Positions 54,701 through 64,000 of a stretch of 64,000 bases of DNA are shown here, piece by piece. The translations under genes were made by a program, and so were the position numbers. The stretch's first letter is position 1. Each line of letters begins with the position of its first letter. This stretch comes from Ophioceras dolichostomum (lineage: Eukaryota; Ascomycota; Sordariomycetes; Magnaporthales; Ophioceraceae): NCBI GenBank assembly GCA_003049485.1, contig PYST01000071.1, forward strand, positions 1 to 64,000. Direction: 5' to 3'. The notes under the pieces were generated by a model. It saw only the letters and a list, made by a program, of their open reading frames with translations, did not search any database and had not been told where the DNA came from.

Positions 54701-56744
54701 AGAGCACAGATCGACGGGAAATCCACGTGCTTTTGACCTCGCTCCCACCCGTCGATGGTCGCTTGGTCCAACATCAATGCCAACCAACAACGCCACACCC
54801 GAATTCGCCGCTTAATGGGCGGTCGCTCATCAATTCCCGTCCCGTCCCTCCTCCTCAAAGCGGCCATCCTCCCATCCCTCCCATCCCCCCCTCCCGCCCG
54901 CCTCAGTTGATCAATTCTCCTCCCTTCCGCTCCTGGATTTTCGGCCGTGCCCGCGTCCGTCCCGCCACCGCCACCAAATTGTCAGAAAGCAGCAAGAGCA
55001 GACGAGGGCATCCAGAAACAGACACACACACAGAGAGAGAGAAGAAAAACGAGATTGTCAATGCGTGCAGTTCGCATGCAGTAGCTTCCCTCTGCTTCTT
55101 ATCCTCGTTGTCGTTCGTGAGGCACGCCAGCAAAAGGCCTTCAGTCGTCAGAACAAACGTTGAACCCTTTTTGTCTGATGTCATGGATCAACCCTGCACG
55201 AAACCAATGACCCGTTACCCTAGAACAAATTATCTCGGACACCATCTCGATTCTCGACGAGCGTCGACAAGAGCAGGGGTCTGTTCGTCGTTTTCTCCAC
55301 CTGTGTCGCACTCTTTTCCCAGCTTTCTTGCTTCGTGCCTCCACGATGCATCACGAACACCTCACGCAGGGACTGTTCATCGCGTCCCTCTTGGCTTCCT
55401 GATTCCTTCCCCGAACGCCCCCCTCTTTTTTCGCAAACAAGCAAGCTTGTTCGCTCTCAGACCTCCCTAATGACAGGAGATCTCTGGTTTGGTTTGTCAT
55501 TTCTTGTCCAAAACCCCCCTGGTTTGGCTGAGAAGCTCAGCCAACCACCGGCCAGCCAGTTCCTCTCTGATGAGAGAGCCGGAACCACTTTCAAGGCTCC
55601 CCGAGGCTTAGCCAGCCCAGCTACGTTGTAGCCTCTCCTCTCTCGACAGGGTACCGCAGCCCCGTAATCCATCAAGCCCCCGTTCCATTCATCGATGGAC
55701 GCCTGCTCCCCAGAAATCGACCCCAGCTCCCTGTCGTTCCAATTTCATCACACCGGTCGCCCGAACTCTAACGATCTCTGGGTAGCAGGGAAAGCAATAT
55801 CTTGTGCACGTCCCTTTTCGTCCCGTCCCCTGTCTGCCAAACCTGTCAGCCCTTCCTCTTCCTTGTCTTCAGGACTCCATCCTGTCAGTCAGCCATCCAT
55901 CAACCAACCGAGCCAACCAACCAACCAACCATCTGCACAAAGTAACGAGTCCAATCCCAAGAAGGCAGGGCCATCCACCATCCCCTTCTCCTCCCATGCA
56001 TGGCATCCGTGCAAGATTTTCTTCACTGCACGGAGCTAGGTACTTTACATAACAAAAACATCAAAGGGTTTACTTGGCAACGGTGCAGAAGAGAGACGAA
56101 AGCAATGTGCTCTCATTCTGTCTTCCCGTCCGTCCCTCTCTGTCCGTGTGTCAGTCTGTAGACTCCGTACATATGTCCGTCAGTCGTTGGCGTTCCAGCG
56201 TCACCTGAGATGCAATGCCGCTTTCACGTTTCGGCGTGGTGGTGTCGTCTTGAATTTATTTTCCCTCCAGCCGCTTCTGCTGCATGTGTCCTGCAGAAGA
56301 GACCTTTGGTCCTCCCGTGTTTGCTCCGGATCGGGTCGCGACACCATCTCTGGTGTTTCTGCGCGGTTCCGGAAGAATTAAAATGAGCTGTTCCCTTCCT
56401 CTCTTCCCACTCCCCAGCAGCCATCGAGCGAGCCAGCCAGGCTGTTCGAGCCCTCCTCTCTCCCTTCTCATCGACCGGGAGACTCATCGTCAGCCAGACT
56501 CGCTCGTAAGGCGAGACAGCAAGGTGGACACTTTCTCGTCGTCCACACGAAGTGATAAACCGTCATTGCAGCACACCGTGGGGGGTCTTTGCTCTCCATC
56601 TACTCTCTTCCCGCACAACTACCACTTCACTTCCCGCCCGCTTATCTCCTCTTTTTATCCGCCGGCAGATATCATCCCATTGCCGTCCACAGTTTTCCTG
56701 GGGAAAAAATCCGGGGCTCAAGCAAGCAACACAACAAGTCCATC
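51736..56744. other. 5-kb gene-poor stretch and CT-rich leader of a membrane-protein gene
   Basis: No domain-bearing ORF was found on either strand. Visible: A-rich AAAAAAAATAAAATAAAAAATAG at 52567-52589, a CT run at 54174-54188, CCAACCAACCAACCAACC at about 55914-55932, and GCGAGCCAGCCAGGC near 56427-56441. From about 55800 to 56744 the plus strand is strongly pyrimidine-rich, typical of long fungal 5' leaders, and probably belongs to the next gene. Confidence 0.45.
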
Positions 56745-58730
56745 ATGGACTTTTCCGACTATCCGGTCGACCAGCAGAGGCAGGATGCCCTCATGATCAC
56801 CTCGGTGGTCATGACGGTGCTGGCCGGTAAGTGACGAGAGCTTTGCCCCCGAGATGCGCTTCCTTTTTGCTATGCCTTGCATGTGTCGCTCTCGCGTAGC
56901 CGACGCGTCCATGGCCACAACCATCCCCCTGGAGCACATCACTAACGGGGCACTTTGCGACTTTCCCTAGGCCTCATCGTCGTCCTTCGGTGCGTCAGTC
57001 GGTTCGTTCTGATCCGCAACCCGGGACCAGACGACTATCTGATGATCGGCGCTCTCGTGAGTCCATTTCTTCTCTCCTCAAGTTGGAACTTCCGTAACAT
57101 CCGCAATTTGTGATCTCCTGCTAACCTGGCGCGGCATATCGCCGTCCTACCCCCCGGGCCCAGGTGCTCACAGTCGGATATCTGATCGACCTGTTCATCA
57201 TGAAGGACAACAACATGGGATTTCCGATGGGGTTGCTAACATTGGATAACATGATTGCCTTGCTCAAGGTACGGGTATCACCCGACAAGATCACTATTTT
57301 CCCCTCCATCCTCCGATCTCCTTGTGAATCGAAGCCACACGGACTGACACAGCTGCCACATGAAACACAGTGCACGCTCGCGATCGAGGTGATGTACTAC
57401 GTGATCATCTTCTGCATCAAAAACGCCATCTGCTTCACATATTTACGGTTTGGTACGTGAACCTTCGCCTAAGAAGACTCTCTACCAAGTAGCAGAGCGG
57501 ACCAACTCCCGCCATGAGATCAAGACCATCTGCTAACTCAGGGAGTTAAAAAATAACCAGCCGTCAACAAGCCATTCCGCTATCTATGCATCGGCACCAT
57601 CGTCCTGCACTCGGTCTTCTTCGTGATCTGCCTCATCGTCACGCTCGCCCAGTGCCGGCCGCTAGAGTTCTTCTGGGACCTCAAGGGCGAGGTCGTAGGG
57701 GGATCATGCATCAACACGACCGCCTTCTTCTACAGTACGCCTTTTCTTTTCCTCCCCCGCCAACATCCCTAGAATACACATGCCACATTACTCCCCCTCC
57801 CCCTCCAACAACCACTAATTGATATCATACCTCTCTCTTAAAACAGCAACATCGGGCTTCAACATCATAACAGACATCTGGATCCTCCTCCTCCCCATCC
57901 CGACCCTCCGCACGATCCAGCGCCCCGGCCGCGAGCGCATCGCGCTCTTCTGCATCTTCGGCGTGGGCACCTTCGCCGTCGTGGCCTCGATCGTCCGCCT
58001 GCACTCGATCCGCGAGTACACGCAGGCGGCCGACCCGTTCCGCGATTCCATCTCTGTCAACCTGTGGTCCATGATCGAGGTCACCATCGCCATCTCGTGC
58101 GCGTCCGTGTCCGCCCTGAAGCCGGTGTTCTCCAGAGGTCAGCGCATGCGCACCCGGTCTGCGGCGGCGGCGGGCTCTGGGTCCGGAAGGTCCGGAGAGA
58201 GAAGCGGGAACGACGGGACGCAGACGAACGGGAGCTTTAGCAGTCGCTGGAGGAGACATGCGAGGCTGGGCAGCAAGGAGCAGCAGCTTGATATGAGCCT
58301 GAACACGACGTCGAGTAGTGGAGGAGGCGCGGACGCTCCTTTCCCTGCTACGGCGCCGCTGCCTCCTATTGGCGGCGGTCCTGGTCCTAGTAGTGGTACT
58401 GGACCGTCGGTTTCGTACCCGGGGGCTGCGTATGGCTTCAGTGGACAGCAGCAGCGGAAGAGCGGCGGCGGCGGAAGCGGGAGCCACATGCAGAAAATCA
58501 CGAAGAAGCAGTCGAGCGGCAGCAGCGGCATATTCCCCCGGAAGAGCGGCAACGGAGACGACCGGATGGGAGAGGCGGCCAGCGAGGAGAGCATGCTGGC
58601 GTTCACGGCGCTGAGCCCGCCGCCGCGGCAAAGCCAGACGGAGGAGCAGCTTCAGGGGGCTGTGAGGTATCACCTGGGCAGGGAGGATGTGAGTAGCTCT
58701 GGGAGTGTGTTGGTGTTTCAGAAGCATTGA
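56745..58730 (+). CDS. PTH11-like/rhodopsin-domain integral membrane protein (no CFEM)
   Basis: Six exons: 56745-56826, 56971-57056, 57164-57268, 57371-57452, 57561-57734, 57847-58730, giving 470 residues. The first ~300 residues form the fungal rhodopsin-like seven-helix domain, with segments ending LIVVLRCVSRF, NPGPDDYLMIGAL, VIIFCIKNAICFTYLRF, LAQCRPLEFFWDL, ATSGFNIITDIWILLLPIPTL and FAVVASIVRL, plus the domain-final WSMIEVTIAISCASVSALKP. This is the SAT4-like family of unknown ligands. There is no signal peptide or CFEM. A C-terminal tail of about 190 residues is Gly/Ser/Gln-rich and ends in VLVFQKH. The small exons are typical of the family, and every junction is in phase. Confidence 0.88.
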
Positions 58731-59979
<1,249 letters not shown>

Positions 59980-61578
59980 TTAGACAGGTCTTTGGTGAGG
60001 TTGAGGAGCCCACCGGAGCTGTCGCTGGCGGGTCTCCGTACGAGCGATCTGAGCCCGAATGGTGCGAGTTGGGTTGGAGTTGGAATTGGAGTCGTTCGAG
60101 GCGGGTGAGTCGGGCCGTGTTGAGGGTATTTCGCGGCCGACGCTGGACTCGCGGGAGCTGGTGGACGATGGCTTGCCCTTCTGCTGGGAGGGCTTTCGCT
60201 GTGCTGCTGCTGCCTTGGCTATGGTCTTGTCGGTGGCGCGCTGGCGGGCCCAGTCTAGGCGCACGCTCTTCATCTTGCGCGGTATCCTTTCGCCGCGAGA
60301 CTGACGGTTGATGGGGGACGCTCGATCGGTTTGGACGGAGCCTGGTTGTCATGGTCAGCTACGTAGGCGGGAAGTCATCGGCTCGCCTGTTGGCTAGGGC
60401 GGTGGATCGATGTCTAGATAGCATTCATGTCCTCATTCTTTGATGACTTGTTGGATATTTCGCACAGAAGAAACCTCGGTGTGCACCCCGAGGAGGCTCG
60501 CGGGACGCGCTGGATGCTAGGGAGATTGGGGGCTTGGGATAGTAAGACTCACCTAGCACCTTGCTGGTATACCAGCCGGTCAGGAAGCTGCTCTTGATCC
60601 GGTACCCGGGAGTCTCGGCCTTCTCTTTGGCAAAGAAGTACGGAACGCCAGGCTGTCGGCCATCGTCACCTCGGTCAAGATCCTGCCACATCTCTATGAC
60701 GCCTCCGAGCGCCTTCTTCTCCCAGAAGAATCCGGCCTCACCCTCAACCCTTCTCCCACCGCCGAGGGCCTCGGCGGTGGTCGGCGTGTCGAGGTCTCTC
60801 GCGCCTGTGATGAAGCCCGTGAAGCAGTGGGCGATCTCGTGGCAGAGCGTGACGGCCAGGTGAAAGATGAAGGCCGCCATGTCTCCCGGATGAGCGTCGG
60901 CCGCTCCTTCGACGGCCTGTATTCATTCGTTATTTGGTCTGAGAAGTCCTCCCAACTGTCGGAGGGAATACGTCAAGGGCAAACTTACATGCAAGTCCAA
61001 CTCGATATGTTCGCATGCCACTTGCGGGAGGTAGTGCGAATAAACATCGTCGGTAGTAGGAAGAGCCGAGGCTTTCCAGGTCTTCCGGAAGGTCACGCCG
61101 TCTGCCACTGAGACTTCGAGCCTGATGATCGGAAAACCTTGGTGCAGAGCATCGAGGAAGCGCCGGATGTGGGCTCTCAGTTGGGAGAGATCTGTGTCTG
61201 TTGCGGGATACGCGAGGGCCACCCCACGCTGTCGGAAGTGGGAGATAATCTTGCGGCCCAGATTCAAGAGAGCCTCAGTGCCCTGCCTGACCCCAGGATC
61301 TCGAAAGCGCGTTCGACCACGTTCTCAACCAGCCGAAAGCGGGGATCGGTGTTGGGGAGCTTTGTCCAAGCTCTCTTCGCCGCTTTCTTGACTGCTGCTG
61401 GCTTCTCCTCTGCCTTGTGAGTCTGCTTCGCAAGTGGATCTTCCTTAACTTTCTTCTCTTTCATGACGATGAGTCGCTCGTGCGGCTCGGGTTGAGGAAG
61501 AGCCACCTTTCCCTTCCCTTTGCCAGGGTTACTCGGGAGAGGGGCATGGCCGCTCGACTGGTGCGTTGAGCTCGACAT
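59980..61578 (-). pseudogene. HEIAH putative zinc-metallopeptidase gene with an apparent frameshift
   Basis: Three exons: 61578-60989, 60916-60553, 60341-59980, which would encode about 438 residues if one base were added near 61288-61299. Exon 1 begins MSSSTHQSSGHAP and reads to RAFEILGSG. The matching continuation GTEALLNLGRKIISHF is in the next frame, with no usable intron between. Downstream, the exon junctions are in phase and the zincin motif LCHEIAHCF (HExxH) follows HLAVTLC, with GEAGFFWEKK nearby that could supply the third ligand. The C-terminus is basic and Gln/Lys/Ser-rich. The family is an undescribed fungal group with this HExxH. A one-base deletion may be a sequencing or assembly error near a GGCAGGGCA tract rather than true decay. 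Confidence 0.55.
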
Positions 61579-63343
61579 ATTGAAAGCGGGTTGAAGGCGT
61601 ATGGCATCGCTTGTGTGGACAAAATACGAACTGGGATGGGGAAGATATCGGATAGCTAGGCGAAGCGTGAGTGGCGGTGAGGAACGAAAGGCGGACCTCC
61701 GTACCAGCCGGAGACTTGAGAAAGCTGAAGATGATGACAGGATGGTGGCCAAAACATGTGTTCATCGTTGAAGACTCGCTGCTTTTATACTGTCTCTCAA
61801 GCCACCTCCAGCGAGCTCGTGTCGTGGAGTCCGGACTGTCGTCGTCAACCGTCAACCAACTTCGTTGGTCGCAGCGTCGACGGCCTCTCCAATAGGCATG
61901 CGCCAACCCGGTCACTTCTAGGCCGAGGGGCCGGTTATTCGCCGAAATTTCCCGCCCCATGCGGTCGAGTCAAGAGACGCCGGACCCCGAGGCGGGGCTT
62001 GCTATGGGCGGCTACCCTGACCACTCTTACGATCTCTTTCAGACTACATGTGGAGCTACTGACCAGGCTAACAGCGGTAGTAGAGCTGTAAGCGTATCAT
62101 ATGCTGGATAGTCTTCTCCGAAGGAAGGTAATGTCCTAGACGGTATTATAAGTTACAAGTCACGTTACCTTACCTTACCTTGTTCGTTCTATATTTATGA
62201 GGACAAAAGTTGTTCATCGATGTTGGCGCGTTCACAGATCAGTGACCACTACCAACGCCGACCTCTCCACAGATCGCCAGTTAAGCAATCGAGGCAGGGT
62301 CACCTATTCTCTGTTTATATGAGGACGCTATACAGGGCTCCCCCTCTCAGTAATTACGCTGCTGGGACGATCTGAAGGCAAGGGCCAGGAACGGACTTGC
62401 GACGGCCCGCCTCCAGCTTTCACATCACATCCCGCCTGCCACCTCCGCTACCACGTCTCCCCAAGGTTGCTTACACGCCGTCTCTTTTGTTTTATTCTCT
62501 CCGCCAGCTATGCTTGGCCCCACGGCCCTCTGTACTCGTCCGAGAACCCGCTCACCCTGAATCAGAGCGCCGGGATGCGGCTTGTATTACAAGTGTACCC
62601 ACGCCTCCACAGGTAAAGGGTTTGGTTTGCTAGCTACCGCGGCAGGTCACCTGTCGTCCCAACTTATCCTGTATCGTAGTCATTGGGTAGTCGCTAGCAC
62701 GTCTTATACCCTAGGGAGGTGGAAAGCGCTTGGCGGCGCTTTCAACAGACGTTAAAAATTCATCATCATCATCACCATCAGTCTCTGGCACCACCGCTAT
62801 GTATGCCATAGGCAGTTATACCATACAAGCATATCCGTGGTAAGGTGTCCGGATGAGGAATCTTACTCAGACCTTACCAAGTTTCCCCTGATGAGTAAGG
62901 AGGCCAGCCTTGGCGTTATACCGGCAACTTCCGGCTCGCATCCTCTGCCATGAAGTTAAGCTCGCTTCCCCATTGTACAACCCGAACGTGTAGGACTCGC
63001 TGGGTACCGTCATCTGGTAAAACAGGGTGCAGCCTTGCGGGCAGTTATTGGTCATGATGGCCCCCAAAGGCGAAACAAAGAACAATAGGTCCCGAAATAG
63101 AGGTGCCACCTTGCCATCTTCAAGATTGGTCGGTACATTCAGCCACAAGCTGGCCACCACATTCGGGTTTGTAAATAACCGACTGCCCACTGGTTCCTCT
63201 TTCTGACCTCCCACGTGGGCATTGCGTTGCCTTTGGTCATTGACGATCTTCCTACCATCTCCCTCCCACGCCATATTTTTCCAAAAAAGCAGAGGCTCTC
63301 TTCTCTCTTGATAGCCTCATCAGAGGACGAACAGCCCGGCTGA
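61579..63343. other. Intergenic region up to the retroelement fragment
   Basis: 1.8 kb. It includes TTACCTTACCTTACCTTG at about 62164-62182 and CATCATCATCATCACCATCA at about 62761-62780. A 135-codon minus-strand ORF (62867-63274) is listed separately. No known gene recognised. Confidence 0.4.
62867..63274 (-). CDS. Doubtful 135-residue ORF next to the retroelement fragment
   Basis: The ORF has balanced, protein-like composition (VASLWLNVPTNLEDGKVAPL, SYTFGLYNGEASLTSW), unlike most nearby shadow ORFs, and contains three Cys. No family is recognised and no start context or introns can be defined. It could be a small host gene, part of a gene broken by the adjacent element, or chance. Confidence 0.25.
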   Translation of the reverse strand: MAWEGDGRKIVNDQRQRNAHVGGQKEEPVGSRLFTNPNVVASLWLNVPTNLEDGKVAPLFRDLLFFVSPLGAIMTNNCPQGCTLFYQMTVPSESYTFGLYNGEASLTSWQRMRAGSCRYNAKAGLLTHQGKLGKV

Positions 63344-64000
63344 CCGATCTTGCCAAAGAAAGGTTGCGGAAACCTGCAGCTGTCCAGCACGCTGTTCAGT
63401 AGCTGTCACGGTAGTGCTCTGCACCCTCAGACGCAGGGAGCCGTGGAAGTAACGAACGCCGAGCTCGATCAGCAACTCCGCTTCTATATCGACAAGTATC
63501 AACGCAAGTGGAGTATGCACCTAGCCGCCTTGGACTTCGCCCACAACGCTGCCTGGCACTCTGCTCTCGGGATCGCACCGCTGAAGGTCATGACAGGCAC
63601 GGAGCCCCGCAACCCACTGTCACAGGACCTCCCCACTCCCCAAGAGGAAAACGAACGTGAGAGTCGAGCTCGCGACCTGGTCGCTCAAGCCAAAGCTGTC
63701 CAGGACCCGGCCTACGCCAACGCCCTGGCTGCTCAGCAGGCTCAAGAGAAGCAGGCCGACAAGAAGAGACACCCTATGGACTTCGGCGTCGGCGACCTCG
63801 TGTTCGTACGCAAGAGAGGCTTCGCCACTGCCGCACCGACAACCCGGCTGGACTCTCAGCATGCTGGTCCTTGGAAGGTGCTGGAAGAAAGAGGCCACAG
63901 CTACGTGCTGGAAACTCCGCCTTCGTACCGCGGCTCGCCTCTGTTCCACGCTGACAGCCTGTACAAAGCCCCGACGGACCCGCTGCCACAGCAGCACCAA
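63344..64000 (+). mobile_element. Ty3/gypsy-type retrotransposon, integrase C-terminal region (partial)
   Basis: The frame is open from 63344 to the window edge (219 codons). ALHPQTQGAVEVTNAELDQQ matches the HPQTDGQTERVN block at the end of the integrase catalytic core. It is followed by WSMHLAALDFAHNAAWHSAL (the Trp...YN.....H...G..P block), then TGTEPRNPLSQ, a charged helix (ARDLVAQAKAVQ), and the SH3-like GVGDLVFVRKRGF with LDSQHAGPWKVLEE and YRGSPLFHADSLY. Upstream of about 63390 the reading frame is not integrase-like, so the element is 5'-truncated or rearranged here. The remaining sequence is GC-rich without the C-to-T decay left by repeat-induced point mutation. Confidence 0.85.

Overview
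The window is nuclear DNA of a filamentous ascomycete, most likely a Sordariomycete. The evidence is short GT-AG introns of roughly 50-290 bp with CTAAC/CTGAC-like branch sites, GC-rich coding sequence, CT-rich leaders, and typical fungal families: PTH11/CFEM receptors, mannitol-1-phosphate dehydrogenase, a fungal-type dynamin with GED, a 2EXR protein and a Ty3/gypsy remnant. The palindromic TAGGTACCTA motif scattered through the intergenic DNA fits this group. Species cannot be fixed from sequence alone.

Layout. 1-7.2 kb: the 3' end of an unidentified ORF, a maleylacetate-reductase-like Fe-alcohol dehydrogenase, a 2EXR-domain protein and a sulfatase. 7.2-15.7 kb: a gene-free stretch of about 8.5 kb. 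15.7-27 kb: mannitol-1-phosphate 5-dehydrogenase, coatomer beta' (SEC27), a small protein with five copies of a 15-residue repeat behind an MGCGCG N-terminus, and a seven-exon dynamin-like GTPase. 27-37 kb: an extradiol-dioxygenase-like VOC protein, an MDP1-type HAD phosphatase, a Sec14/CRAL-TRIO protein with an 8-nt micro-exon, and a CFEM receptor of the PTH11 type. 39.5-51.8 kb: a ChrA-type transporter, a histidine phosphatase, a six-exon malic enzyme, an undescribed Cys-rich/Gln-rich protein, and a YCII-domain protein. 51.8-64 kb: a long gene-poor stretch, a second PTH11-like membrane protein, a (CT)66 microsatellite with an unresolved base, an HEIAH putative zinc-peptidase gene with an apparent frameshift, and the C-terminal integrase part of a Ty3/gypsy element running off the window.

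The genes do not form one pathway. Several are housekeeping (COPI coat, malic enzyme, lipid transfer, mannitol metabolism). Others concern sensing (two PTH11-like receptors), anion transport and aromatic or sulfate-ester catabolism (maleylacetate reductase, VOC dioxygenase, sulfatase), which suits a saprotrophic or plant-associated life. They are not arranged as an obvious secondary-metabolite cluster. The strongest candidates for something undescribed are the five-repeat MGCGCG protein (23014-23631), the Cys-rich protein at 47750-49376, and a cluster of five identical CGACCAGCGC decamers between two convergent genes (47303-47676). All exon coordinates were worked out by eye from reading-frame continuity and splice signals and have not been tested against transcripts.
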